DNA from: Sphingopyxis sp. H115
GTDB lineage: Bacteria > Pseudomonadota > Alphaproteobacteria > Sphingomonadales > Sphingomonadaceae
DNA: 64,000 bases
Direction: 5' to 3'
Assembly: GCF_001468465.1 (NCBI RefSeq)
Contig: NZ_LNSA01000004.1
Span: 167,373-231,372 of the forward strand
The translations under genes were made by a program, and so were the position numbers. Shown one piece after another: positions 44,096-52,120 of this stretch (positions within the stretch are counted from its first letter, which is position 1; every line of letters begins with the position of its first letter). The notes beneath the pieces are model-generated. The model ran no database searches, was not told the DNA's origin, and saw only the letters and a program-made list of their open reading frames with translations.

Positions 44096-45010
44096 TCAGC
44101 CAAGATCGAGTCCCTGTGTTTGGCGCGTGCCTGTGGATGAGCTTATGTAGCGATTGTTCCGTGCGCCGAGGAGAGCGACGAGCAGACGCGATACCAGGCC
44201 GGACATCTCGAGCGTGAGGTTTGGTCCCCCGCCGACGCCGTGCAGCGCAAAGCCGAGCGGTTCGCCCATATAAAGGGCTTCATGCACCGCCGGATTGCGC
44301 ATACCAGCGACTTGCGCACCGCCACCGCCCGCGGGATCGGCCCATGCGGGAACCGGCATTCCGAGCCAGTCGCACATCCACGCGATGCGCTGGGAATGCG
44401 TGAGGCTTTTGGGAGGCGGGTTTATGGACTTTGCGAGGGCAAAGCAGGCATCGAGCGCCGTGTAGAGCAGCGTGAACCGCTCAAACTGAAGATGTTGCGG
44501 ATTCTGGCTCATGAAGAGGGCGTGTACTGCGGCCACCCAGATGCGCGCTCGCTCCGGAACTGCGCGATTATCGATCCAGAAGGCTTCGGCGAGTTCGATC
44601 GACTTCGGCAGGCTGCCGCCCATCAGCACGAAGTCGACGAGAACCCCGGGCTCGATCGGTGTCGAATCGAGGAAGCCGGCCTCGGTAATCGTGAAGCGCA
44701 TGCCGCTGAAAAAGGACAGGCTCCAGACATGGAAGTCGATCTGATCAATCTCCGACGCCGTCGCATGGACGATGGCGTGCGTCTTCGGCAGGCCGAAGAT
44801 GCGCGCGGGATAGGGCCGAACGCTGGTGCCGCCACCGAGATGGGCAACCGGCTGTAGCGGGGCGTAGGTCCATTTCCCCTCGCGGCCAGGATCGGCCTCG
44901 ATATCCGCCACCGTCTCCGGGAGACCGGCAAGGGTCGCGATGGACACCGGTCCGACCGTGATATCGAGCGGCCGCGGATAATATCCGAACTCACTGCGCT
45001 GACCCGCCAT
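44096..45010 (-). CDS. HEPN-like protein with an RNPAVH motif (ApeA-like, tentative)
   Basis: The 304-aa protein has a beta-rich N-terminal region, a helical stretch with FERFTLLYTALDACFAL and the motif MRNPAVHEAL (R238, H243), an R-x4-H HEPN-type active site similar to ApeA/HEPN defence proteins. The ATG at 45010 was chosen; no clear ribosome-binding site is visible. It is transcribed in the same direction as the HEPN-like gene at 42908-44038, 57 bases apart, so the two may form one operon. A role in anti-phage defence is possible but unproven. Confidence 0.5.
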   Translation of the reverse strand: MAGQRSEFGYYPRPLDITVGPVSIATLAGLPETVADIEADPGREGKWTYAPLQPVAHLGGGTSVRPYPARIFGLPKTHAIVHATASEIDQIDFHVWSLSFFSGMRFTITEAGFLDSTPIEPGVLVDFVLMGGSLPKSIELAEAFWIDNRAVPERARIWVAAVHALFMSQNPQHLQFERFTLLYTALDACFALAKSINPPPKSLTHSQRIAWMCDWLGMPVPAWADPAGGGGAQVAGMRNPAVHEALYMGEPLGFALHGVGGGPNLTLEMSGLVSRLLVALLGARNNRYISSSTGTRQTQGLDLG

Positions 45011-45293
45011 TGCGTCATTCTCCCTGTTCTTCGCGCACGCCGGGACGACGGCGCACGCAGATTATGGTCCGGGAGGAAGGCATGAGGGCCTCTCCCCCCG
45101 CGAAACCGTACCCGCTCTCGATAGCCGCTGGTCCCTGGGCGCGGAGCCGGGCCTCCTTCAATCAACCCGTGAAGGGTCCGCTACGCTTCGCGTGCGGCCG
45201 CAGCCTTGCTGCGGTGATTGCGGCCCGCCCCCGGCCGGCGGGGCGACTGTCGAGCGGGAACGGTCCCGCTCCGAAAGGACAGGAGCCAAACCC

Positions 45294-45458
45294 ATGCCGC
45301 TTTCCACCGCTCAATCGCTCGGCTGGAGCCTCGCCCGCACGATGATGACGATCATCGTCCTTATCGAAACGACAAAAGGCTATGCGGTGATGCCCATCGA
45401 AGAGTTCGACGGCGACCCCGAACACATCGTGTGCGAATATGACCCGTTCAACCGCTGA
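45294..45458 (+). CDS. Small hypothetical protein
   Basis: The 54-aa product (starts MPLSTAQSLGWSLA, ends EYDPFNR) has one short hydrophobic segment (MMTIIVLIETTKGYAVM). An AGGAG site precedes the ATG. It resembles small unknown proteins on sphingomonad elements but is not assignable. The 283 bases before it contain palindromic CGCTACGCTTCGCG and GCGGCCGCAGC-type leader sequences but no gene. Confidence 0.55.
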   Translation: MPLSTAQSLGWSLARTMMTIIVLIETTKGYAVMPIEEFDGDPEHIVCEYDPFNR

Positions 45459-45581
45459 GCCCGCAAAATTTGCCCCGCGATGGTTCCAGTTCCGGTTCCG
45501 TCGCGGGCGGCCGTCTGCTAGATTGACGGTGCAGACCGCGCTGTGGTGGTGGTGGAGAGCGCGTCCCCAAGGAGGACGCTC

Positions 45582-46070
45582 GTGACTTTCATGCTTATCC
45601 TCGGCGCTGCCGCAGGCCTCTATCTCATCTGGCTTCTGTTCCGGCTGGCGGCCCTCGCGCTGCCGCTTGGCACCGGCATCGCTCTCGCCTTCGAACTTCA
45701 GGACCGCGGCTATGGCATTGGCGCTGCCCTTGCGATGGCATTTCTGGCGGGGCTCCTGCTCCATCTTGCTGGACGGCACCTCTATGCCCACGGTGGATCG
45801 ACATTGCTGCGAGCCTGTATCGCAATGCTCTTCCTCCTCCCGGCGGGGGTCGCAGGCTATTATGGCATGACGGGGATCGTGAGGCTCTTCGTTACGGAGG
45901 GCATGCTGGTGGCGATCCTGCCTGTGCTCGCTGCCGTCGCCGCCGCCGTGGCGGCGGTCCGGGGACTTGATGGGTCTTCGGTGGATGCAATTGGCGTCGG
46001 CGACCGGGAATGGGACGATCGAGCGCCCGCGATCCCGGCCTCCGCTTCGCCCGCTTCCGACCGCCTCTGA
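45582..46070 (+). CDS. Small polytopic membrane protein (hypothetical)
   Basis: The 162-aa protein has four or five hydrophobic helices (LILGAAAGLYLIWLLFRLA, ALAMAFLAGLLLHLAG, ACIAMLFLLPAGVAGYYG, LVAILPVLAAVAAAVAAV) and a hydrophilic tail. A strong AAGGAGG site precedes the GTG start, favouring it over an in-frame start 13 codons upstream. It is transcribed with the small gene at 45294 and lies ahead of DUF736 copy 3. Function unknown; a conjugation-related membrane protein is possible. Confidence 0.6.
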   Translation: MTFMLILGAAAGLYLIWLLFRLAALALPLGTGIALAFELQDRGYGIGAALAMAFLAGLLLHLAGRHLYAHGGSTLLRACIAMLFLLPAGVAGYYGMTGIVRLFVTEGMLVAILPVLAAVAAAVAAVRGLDGSSVDAIGVGDREWDDRAPAIPASASPASDRL

Positions 46071-46163
46071 GTCCCTCGCTCCCGCCGCAGGAACACGGTC
46101 TTTTCCCTGCGCGATCTGCCGGCAAGCCGCAGCGCTGAGCCCGCGGGCCGCAACGGCGCTCCC

Positions 46164-46213
46164 CGATTTTCTTCCCCCGGCGTGCCGCCGTTCCTCGCGG
46201 ACCAAGAAAATCG
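46164..46213 (+). repeat. Leader inverted repeat upstream of DUF736 copy 3
   Basis: CGATTTTCTT (46164-46173) and AAGAAAATCG (46204-46213) are perfect inverted repeats around a 30-base GC-rich loop. The stretch GCTGCGCTGCCGTCCTCC continues into CGCTTCGCTCCGG after it. This repeats the design before the DUF2493 gene at 6153-6263 (AT-core arms, then TCCTCCGCT-x-CGCTCC). It lies within the 262-base gap before DUF736 copy 3 and probably forms a regulatory leader. Confidence 0.55.
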
Positions 46214-46332
46214 CTGCGCTGCCGTCCTCCGCTTCGCTCCGGGCCTTCGGCTGCGGCGCGGCCTCCTTTCCGGCCACCGATGCGCATCGAGACCGCGATC
46301 CTGCGGCTCGAAAGCAAGGAAAGGACTTCAAG

Positions 46333-46644
46333 ATGGCCAAGATCGGAACCTTCAAGAAAGCGAAGGGCGAATATCGGGGCGCAATCGCGAGCCTCGCCCT
46401 CTCGGTCGACGCGGTTCGCATCGTCCCCGAGGACAATCCCAAACCCAGCGCTCCGACCCACCGCATCTATGTCGGCGACGTCGAGGTGGGCGCAGCCTGG
46501 GAGAAGACCAGTCAGGACGACCGCACCTATCTTTCGACCAAGTTCGACGACCCGAGCTTCACCGCGCCCTTCTTCGCGCAGCTCTTCGAAGGAAGCGACG
46601 GCGACTATGACCTCGTCTGGACCCGTCCCCAGCGGCGGGACTGA
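46333..46644 (+). CDS. DUF736 family protein, copy 3
   Basis: The 103-aa protein has the family pattern (MAKIGTFKKAKGEYRGAIA, then THRIYVGDVEVGAAWEKTS, YLSTKFDDPSFTAPFFAQLF, DYDLVWTRP). The ATG is preceded by AAGGAAAGG with a spacing of about 10 bases. A long leader with an inverted repeat precedes it and a terminator follows it, so it seems to be transcribed as its own unit. Confidence 0.87.
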   Translation: MAKIGTFKKAKGEYRGAIASLALSVDAVRIVPEDNPKPSAPTHRIYVGDVEVGAAWEKTSQDDRTYLSTKFDDPSFTAPFFAQLFEGSDGDYDLVWTRPQRRD

Positions 46645-46651
46645 TCGAGCA

Positions 46652-46678
46652 CGCCGCCCGGCCGCAAGCCGGGCGGCG
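46652..46678 (+). terminator. Terminator hairpin after DUF736 copy 3
   Basis: CGCCGCCCGGC (46652-46662) and GCCGGGCGGCG (46668-46678) form a perfect 11-bp stem with a 5-base loop, 8 bases after the stop codon. A loose T-rich stretch (ATACTCTCATTTT) follows. Confidence 0.75.
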
Positions 46679-46827
46679 ATACTCTCATTTTGAGGCTTTT
46701 CGCGCGGGGATTCTCCGCCGCATTGCGTTACGATGATCCTTTGCATGCCGCTAACCATGTTCCAGCCGATGCGGGCAAGCTGCTGATAGGCTTTGCTTTC
46801 ATTCCTGAAGATCAGCCGGAGGTGCGA

Positions 46828-47037
46828 ATGGATCAGGTGGTCGATTGGCAATCGCCATATTTTCCGAGAATATTCGAAACATATGATCGCGCCGATTTCG
46901 CGCAGGAGTTCCTGCGCCGAAGCCCGGCCTATCGCCGCGCCTATCGTTCGGCCGCGTTGGCGCCGACGCGGCGGCGCACCGCGCGCCTCGCTGGGCTCGC
47001 GCGACGATGGGGGTTGGTCTTTCGCCCTGGACCCTGA
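46828..47037 (+). CDS. DUF6499 transcriptional-regulator domain, N-terminal part of a frameshifted DUF2285 gene
   Basis: The 69-aa frame (starts MDQVVDWQSPYFPRIFETYD) matches the DUF6499 domain that normally heads DUF2285 regulators of conjugative elements (FAQEFLRRSPAYRRAYR, then LARRWGLVF). A GGAGG site precedes the ATG. The frame stops just where the downstream DUF2285 frame, offset by +1, picks up ALDPDRSVTESPALWQPE. A five-G run at 47009-47013 lies exactly at the break; removing one G would give RRWGWSFALDPD, a clean fusion. It may be a real mutation, a sequencing error or, less likely, programmed frameshifting. Confidence 0.65.
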   Translation: MDQVVDWQSPYFPRIFETYDRADFAQEFLRRSPAYRRAYRSAALAPTRRRTARLAGLARRWGLVFRPGP

Positions 47038-47611
47038 CCGATCCGTCACCGAATCCCCCGCGCTCTGGCAGCCCGAGGTCTGCGCGCATGTCGCCATCGC
47101 CGAACCGGCGCCCGACGGCTTCGCCGCGCCGCGGCTCGCCGAGCTCATCGCCTCGGCGGACATCGCCTCCGAGATCATCCTGCCGGGCGAGTGGCATCTC
47201 GTGTTCGTGGCCGACGGTCGGCGCTTCCGCCTCTGGCTTCGCCGCTTCCTCGCCGATGAACGGCTCGCCTATGTAAACCCGGCCGACCCGCACAGCGAGC
47301 TGCGGATGGCCGTGAGCCTCGCCGTACAGCGCCGCTTCTCGGCGGGCGTCACGACGCATCGCTTCCTGCGGGGAGGCGCCCCCGGACCATCCGAGCGCTG
47401 GCGTCTCATCCAGTGGCTGCGGCTCCTCGACGCCTCCGCCGAGGGGCGTTCGGCGCGCGACATCGCCGCCGCCCTCATCCTTGACGATGCCCAGGATTTC
47501 TCGGCCGCAGACTGGGACGGATCGAGCGAGCGCCGCCGCATCGCGCGCTGGCACCGCGCGGCGGTCGCGATGCGCGACGGCGGCTATCAGGAGCTGCTCG
47601 GCGCCGCCTGA
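47012..47611 (+). CDS. DUF2285 domain, C-terminal part of the frameshifted gene
   Basis: This 199-residue frame contains the DUF2285 domain (EWHLVFVADGRRFRLWLRRF, SAGVTTHRFLRGGAPGP, SERWRLIQWLRLLDASAEGRSARDIAAALI, RRRIARWHRAAVAMRDGGYQELL), a DNA-binding-type domain found on conjugative elements. No plausible start codon precedes the conserved part in this frame, which supports the view that it was once, or is, read as a fusion with the DUF6499 part. The interval given starts just inside the G-run junction. If the break is real the gene is a pseudogene. Confidence 0.65.
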   Translation, partial: GWSFALDPDRSVTESPALWQPEVCAHVAIAEPAPDGFAAPRLAELIASADIASEIILPGEWHLVFVADGRRFRLWLRRFLADERLAYVNPADPHSELRMAVSLAVQRRFSAGVTTHRFLRGGAPGPSERWRLIQWLRLLDASAEGRSARDIAAALILDDAQDFSAADWDGSSERRRIARWHRAAVAMRDGGYQELLGAA

Positions 47612-47730
47612 TCGGGACATTCCGCGCGTCGTCACTTTGTCCGTTCCTAAACCGCATCCCGATTTCCGAATGTCGCCGCCTCTCCGCCGGAGCCCGCCAC
47701 GGGACCCGGCGCTGCGAACGGAGGCCCCTT

Positions 47731-47982
47731 TTGAGCGACATGCATACCCCCATTTCGCCGCGCTACCTCAAGACGCCCGACGCTGCGCTGCACCTCGGCC
47801 TGTCGAGCCGGACGCTCGAAAAGCATCGCTGCTTCGGAACGGGTCCCGAATACCGCAAACTTGGCGGGCGGATCGTGTACGCGATCGCCGATCTCGACGC
47901 CTGGGCCGAGATCGGCCGCAAGAAGTCGACGTCCGATCCCGGCAAGGGCGTCGTCCATCCCGCGCGCCCGGTTCGCCGCTGA
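47731..47982 (+). CDS. Helix-turn-helix (MerR/excisionase-like) protein
   Basis: The 83-aa protein has a winged-helix fold of excisionase type: RYLKTPDAALHLGLSSRTLEKHRCFGTGPEYRKLGGRIVYAIADLDAWAE. A TTG start is suggested because GGAGG ends six bases before it; the ATG nine bases downstream is the alternative. The stop overlaps the DUF2840 start (TGATG). Such small HTH proteins commonly accompany DUF2285 and DUF2840 in these elements and may regulate excision or transfer. Confidence 0.75.
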   Translation: MSDMHTPISPRYLKTPDAALHLGLSSRTLEKHRCFGTGPEYRKLGGRIVYAIADLDAWAEIGRKKSTSDPGKGVVHPARPVRR

Positions 47983-48503
47983 TGCGCCCGGCCCAGAACA
48001 TCGCGCGCGCTTTGGGCGTGCAGCCGGTCGAGGCGACCGCGAGCGGTCTCACCGACCTTGAGCTGACCTGGATCGAGCAGCGCCTCGAGCATTGGCTGCG
48101 CTTCGGCCGCGTCGCCGCCGAGCGCATCGTCAGTCGCCGGACCCGCATCGTCTCCTTCCGGCCCGAGGCCGTCTTCGGCTTCGTCCGCTGGGGCGCGAAC
48201 GACTTCGGCACCATCTTCTCGAGCATCTCGGTCATCGTAGCGCCCGCGCCGCGCGCCCCCTTCGCGACGCATCCCTACGTTCGCCCCGGCGGCGACATCC
48301 TGCTCCGCGTCGACGGTTGGCCGAGGGTTCAGCAGGTGCTTTCGGCGATCGATGCGATCGAGGCCGCCGGGATCGACCCGTGCGAGACGGCGCCCGATCA
48401 TTGGCGCCACATCGGCAGCCACATTGCCGCCGGCCTGCCATTCCGGCCCTATGGTCCGGAGCGGCACCGGGCATGGCTCCAGCGCAAGGCGATCGCGCCA
48501 TGA
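47982..48503 (+). CDS. DUF2840 family protein
   Basis: The 173-aa protein matches DUF2840, a family of unknown function found beside TraF-type peptidases in conjugative elements (LTWIEQRLEHWLRFGRVAAE, RTRIVSFRPEAVFGFVRW, NDFGTIFSSISVIVAP, GGDILLRVDGWPRVQQVL). The ATG shares one base with the previous stop; the stop overlaps the next start (ATGA). It is thus the centre of a tightly coupled operon. Confidence 0.85.
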   Translation: MRPAQNIARALGVQPVEATASGLTDLELTWIEQRLEHWLRFGRVAAERIVSRRTRIVSFRPEAVFGFVRWGANDFGTIFSSISVIVAPAPRAPFATHPYVRPGGDILLRVDGWPRVQQVLSAIDAIEAAGIDPCETAPDHWRHIGSHIAAGLPFRPYGPERHRAWLQRKAIAP

Positions 48504-49090
48504 ACCGCCGCTGGCTCCGCGCGACCGCGGCGAGCGCTACGCTCTTCGCGGCGCTGTTCGTCGCGGCGGCTGCGCTCGCGCCGCAACCGCGCCTCATCTG
48601 GAATGCGAGCCCGAGCGTCCCGATCGGCTTCTACCGCGTCGATGTCGGTGCCGAGCCCGCGGTCGGCGACCTCATCCTCTTCCACCCGCCCGAGGCGGTC
48701 GCGGCGCGTCTCGCGGTGCGCGGCTATGTGCCGCGCGGCGTGCCGCTCCTGAAGCATGTCGCCGCCGGCGAAGGCGCGCTCGTCTGTCGCAGCGGCACCT
48801 TCGTGACGATTGACGGCGCGCCAGCAGCGCGCGCGCGGGACGCCGACCGCCTCGGGCGGCCGCTGCCGCGCTGGCTCGGCTGCCATCGCCTGCGCCCCGG
48901 CGAACTGTTCCTCCTCAACCCCGCGCCCGACAGTCTCGACGGCCGATATTTCGGACCGCTCCCCGACACCGGCGTCGTCGGCGTCGCGCACCCGCTGCTC
49001 GTGCGCGATGCGCCCGGCGCGCCGCTGCGCTGGCGCCGAGGCGCCGATCGCTCCGCATTCACCCCCGAAGGAAAGGATATGTCCTCATGA
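48500..49090 (+). CDS. traF: TraF-type S26 signal peptidase
   Basis: The 196-aa protein has an N-terminal membrane anchor (LRATAASATLFAALFVAAAAL), the peptidase serine in NASPSVPIGFYRV and the lysine in PLLKHVAAGEG, as in TraF/S26C proteases. TraF of IncP plasmids cyclises and matures the TrbC pilin, and a TrbC gene is present here at 60300. It is coupled by ATGA overlaps to DUF2840 upstream and to DUF736 copy 4 downstream. Confidence 0.87.
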   Translation: MNRRWLRATAASATLFAALFVAAAALAPQPRLIWNASPSVPIGFYRVDVGAEPAVGDLILFHPPEAVAARLAVRGYVPRGVPLLKHVAAGEGALVCRSGTFVTIDGAPAARARDADRLGRPLPRWLGCHRLRPGELFLLNPAPDSLDGRYFGPLPDTGVVGVAHPLLVRDAPGAPLRWRRGADRSAFTPEGKDMSS

Positions 49091-49419
49091 TTATCGGAAG
49101 CTTTCAAACCGCTGGCGACGGCTATGCCGGACAGATCCGGACGCTGCTGCTCGATGCGATGATCGCGATCGTTCCGGCGAAGCCGAACGACGCGGAGAAT
49201 GCACCGGCCTGGCGCGTCCTCCTCGTCGAAGCCGACACCGGCGTCGAGATCGGCGCAGGCTGGGAACGCCGCAGCGAACGCGCCGGCTCCTATATTGCCC
49301 TGCAGATCGACGACCCGGCGCTCGCGCTTCCGCTGCGCGCCAATCTGCTCCGTTCGACGCAGAACGAGGATGAATATCATCTCCTCTGGACGCGTCCCGT
49401 CCCACGAGAACAAGCGTGA
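49087..49419 (+). CDS. DUF736 family protein, copy 4
   Basis: The 110-aa protein has a diverged DUF736 pattern (MIIGSFQTAGDGYAGQIRTL, WRVLLVEADTGVEIGAGWERR, DEYHLLWTRPVPRE). Unlike the other copies it is embedded in an operon: its start overlaps the TraF stop and its stop overlaps the GTG start of the transglycosylase gene. Confidence 0.85.
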   Translation: MIIGSFQTAGDGYAGQIRTLLLDAMIAIVPAKPNDAENAPAWRVLLVEADTGVEIGAGWERRSERAGSYIALQIDDPALALPLRANLLRSTQNEDEYHLLWTRPVPREQA

Positions 49420-50138
49420 GCATCATGCATCCGGCTCGCTCGGCGCGCGTCCGCGCCGTGCGCCTCGCCTTGCTGCTGCTCTGCGCGGCGAGCGCCGCCC
49501 CGGACCGGGCATGGGGCGCGGCACCGGCGGAAACGCCGGCGGCCGCGGTCCACCCCTATGCCGCCCATGTGGCGGAGGCATCGCAACGCTTCGGCGTGCC
49601 AGAGGTCTGGATATGGCGTGTGATGCATGTCGAGAGCCGCGGCAAGCCGCGGGCGCTCTCGCATGCCGGTGCAATGGGGCTGATGCAGATCATGCCCGCA
49701 ACCTGGACGATGCTGACGGCGCAGCATCGTCTCGGGTCTGACCCCTTCGACGTGCGCGCCAACATCCTCGCGGGCGCGGCCTATCTGCGCGCGATGTGGG
49801 ATCGATATCGCGACGTTCGCCTCATGCTCGCTGCCTATAATGCGGGCCCCGGCCGCGCCGACGCCTATGCAGCGGGGCGGCGCGGCTTGCCCGCCGAGAC
49901 GGTCGCCTATGTGGCAGCCATCGCGCCCGCGCTCGGTGCGCCGGCTGTGCCGTCGGCGGCGATGGCGCGGACGGCCGAACCGCCGAGCTGGCGCAGCGCG
50001 TCGCTCTTCACCAAGCAGCGATCGGACACGCCGGCTGCAACTTCGGTGCAGCGCGGCGACGTCGCGGCTGCAGGGCCGTCGCATTCCGCGCCTGCTCCCT
50101 CGCCCCTCTTCGTCCCGCTTTCCGGGGACAATCGGTGA
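49416..50138 (+). CDS. VirB1-like lytic transglycosylase
   Basis: The 240-aa protein has a signal peptide (VRLALLLLCAASAAPDRAWG), then an SLT domain with the catalytic glutamate in MHVESRGKPRALS, and GAMGLMQIMPATW, LMLAAYNAGPG. It would locally open peptidoglycan for the conjugation channel. The proline/alanine-rich tail after about 180 is variable. The GTG start overlaps the DUF736 stop. Confidence 0.88.
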   Translation: MSIMHPARSARVRAVRLALLLLCAASAAPDRAWGAAPAETPAAAVHPYAAHVAEASQRFGVPEVWIWRVMHVESRGKPRALSHAGAMGLMQIMPATWTMLTAQHRLGSDPFDVRANILAGAAYLRAMWDRYRDVRLMLAAYNAGPGRADAYAAGRRGLPAETVAYVAAIAPALGAPAVPSAAMARTAEPPSWRSASLFTKQRSDTPAATSVQRGDVAAAGPSHSAPAPSPLFVPLSGDNR

Positions 50139-50361
50139 TGGTCGTCCTGGCAATATTTGCTGGAGTGCGTGGGTCCATGGATAGGCACTGCTTGGCGTTC
50201 AGAAGGGGTTCGGGGGGATGGCAAGATAAAAGACCTGCCAGCTCGCTGGCAGATTGTGGTTGGATTACAGCGCTTTATGCGTATGGCACCCCCCTCCGGC
50301 TGCCATATCGATCTCGGGATTTCCGAGGCAGAACAAGCGCTTACGATATGGCACCGGCGCT
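50139..50361. other. Region upstream of the relaxase gene; candidate oriT
   Basis: The 223 bases between the transglycosylase and relaxase genes are less GC-rich than their surroundings and contain CTGCCAGC-TC-GCTGGCAG (50235-50252, perfect palindrome), TATGGCA/TGCCATA (50282-50288 with 50301-50307), and a second TATGGCA near 50347. An origin of transfer often lies upstream of its relaxase gene; these repeats are candidates. An alternative is a 74-aa reading frame (TTG at 50157 to 50381) that contains LPARWQIVVGLQRFMRM; I cannot decide between them. Confidence 0.35.
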
Positions 50362-52107
50362 GTGAGCGGCGACGAGCATGATTTTCGGGTGCGACCGGGA
50401 AGGGGTCGCGATGCTGGTTCGGGATCGGCGCGGCGCGGGAAAAGGCTCGCGGCGCAGGTGCGCAAGGCAGCCGCTCGCTCGGGTTACACCCGCTCCCGTC
50501 GGGGCGGCGGCGGTCGCAGCGGGACCGGTCGGCATGGCCGCGGCCGTGCCGCGCTTGCGACGATGCGGCGGGGCCCCGCGCAGCGCCGGGTGACAGTCAT
50601 GGCGCGCATCGTCCGGCATAAGGGCGCGCAGTTTCGCTCCGCGCCGCTCGCACGGCATATCGCTTATCTCGAACGCGACGGCGTCACCCGCGATGGACGC
50701 GATGCCATGATGTTCGATGCGGCTGGAGACGCCGCCGACCGCGAGGCCTTCGCCGATCGCTGCGCCGACGATCGCCATCATTTCCGCTTCATCGTCAGCC
50801 CTGAAGATGCCGAGCAGCTCCAGGACCTTCGGACCTTCACCCGCGATCTCATGGGCCGGATGGAGAAGGATCTCGAGACCCGGCTCGATTGGGTGGCGGT
50901 CGATCACTGGAACACCGACAATCCGCATATCCACATACTCGTGCGCGGCGTCGCCGAGGACGGAAGCGACCTGGTCGTCGACCGCGCCTATATGTCGGAA
51001 GGCGTGCGCGGGCGGGCGTCGGAGATCGCAACCCTCGAACTCGGTCCGCGAAACGAACGGGAGATCGACGCCAGCTTGGCGCGGGAGGCGAGTGCCGAGC
51101 GTTGGACCGGGCTCGACGCGCGCCTGCGCGAACGCGGCGGCGAAACGGGGATCGTCGATCTTCGTCCCGACCCAAGCTCGCCGCCGGGCCGCGATCGGCA
51201 TCTCCTAGGACGTGCGGCAAAGCTCGAGGCGCTTGGGCTCGCGACGCGCCTTGGACCCGGCATATTCGAGATCGATCCGCGCGCCGAAACCATATTGCGC
51301 GACCTCGGCGAGCGAGGCGACATCATCAAGGGCGTCCACCGAGCCATGCGCATGCAAGGGCTCTCCTTCGACGCATCGAGGCTCGCCCTTCACGGTGAGG
51401 CGGAGCGTTCGGGCCTCGTCGGGCGGCTGGTCGCACGCGGCCTCGACGACGAGCTTGCCGGCTCCGCCTTCGCCATCGTCGACGGGACCGATGGACGGAC
51501 CCATCGCATCAAATTCTCCGATCTCCAATGGACCGGGGACGCGAAGCCGGGCGCGGTCGTCGAGCTGCGGCGCTGGGAAGGACGCGACGGCGGCGAGCAT
51601 CTCTCGCTCGCCCTGCGATCGGACCTTGCGGTCGCCGACCAGATATCCGCGCGCGGCGCAACCTGGCTCGACCGCGAACTGGTCGCGGCGAAGCCCACGG
51701 CAGGAACCTCGGGCTTCGGCATCGATGTTCGCCGCGCCATGGCAGCGCGCGCCGAGTTTCTCGCGAGCGAAGGCCTCGCGAGCCGTCAGAACGGCAAGCT
51801 CGTACTGGCGCCCGATCTCATCGAAACGCTGAAGCGGCGCGACCTCGAGGCGGCCTGCGAAACCATCGCCGCGCGCACCGGGCTCGCGCATCGCCCGCCG
51901 GCCACCGGCGACGCGGTGAGCGGGACCTACCGCGAGCGCGTGTCGCTCGCCTCGGGGCGCTTCGCGATGATCGACGACGGGCTTGGCTTTCAACTCGTGC
52001 CCTGGCGCCCGGCGCTCGACCGGCACCTCGGGCAGCATGTCGCCGGCACCGCCACCGCGGGCGGCATCGACTGGAGCCTTGGCCGCAATCGCGGGATCGC
52101 AATCTGA
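50362..52107 (+). CDS. Relaxase/mobilization nuclease (DUF3363)
   Basis: The 581-aa protein has a basic N-terminus (RRGKRLAAQVRKAAARSGYTRS), then the relaxase core with ARHIAYLERDGVTRDG and the metal-binding motif HWNTDNPHIHI (H182, H189, H191). The C-terminal DUF3363 region follows. It would nick the transferred strand at oriT and lead it into the recipient. The GTG at SGDEHDFRV is the usual family start; in-frame upstream starts cross the repeat-rich region. The 13-base gap to traG contains a GAGGAAGGA site. Confidence 0.9.
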   Translation: MSGDEHDFRVRPGRGRDAGSGSARRGKRLAAQVRKAAARSGYTRSRRGGGGRSGTGRHGRGRAALATMRRGPAQRRVTVMARIVRHKGAQFRSAPLARHIAYLERDGVTRDGRDAMMFDAAGDAADREAFADRCADDRHHFRFIVSPEDAEQLQDLRTFTRDLMGRMEKDLETRLDWVAVDHWNTDNPHIHILVRGVAEDGSDLVVDRAYMSEGVRGRASEIATLELGPRNEREIDASLAREASAERWTGLDARLRERGGETGIVDLRPDPSSPPGRDRHLLGRAAKLEALGLATRLGPGIFEIDPRAETILRDLGERGDIIKGVHRAMRMQGLSFDASRLALHGEAERSGLVGRLVARGLDDELAGSAFAIVDGTDGRTHRIKFSDLQWTGDAKPGAVVELRRWEGRDGGEHLSLALRSDLAVADQISARGATWLDRELVAAKPTAGTSGFGIDVRRAMAARAEFLASEGLASRQNGKLVLAPDLIETLKRRDLEAACETIAARTGLAHRPPATGDAVSGTYRERVSLASGRFAMIDDGLGFQLVPWRPALDRHLGQHVAGTATAGGIDWSLGRNRGIAI

Positions 52108-52120
52108 GGAAGGATGAACG

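Noticed and set aside
46793..47010. An upstream extension of the DUF2285 frame with its own ATG.
   Set aside because: The residues before the junction in this frame (arginine-rich, no similarity to DUF6499) are the shadow of the well-supported DUF6499 frame.
50157..50381. A 74-codon frame upstream of and overlapping the relaxase start.
   Set aside because: It starts with TTG without a ribosome-binding site, and two other frames are also open there, so I kept the region as a possible oriT and did not call a gene.
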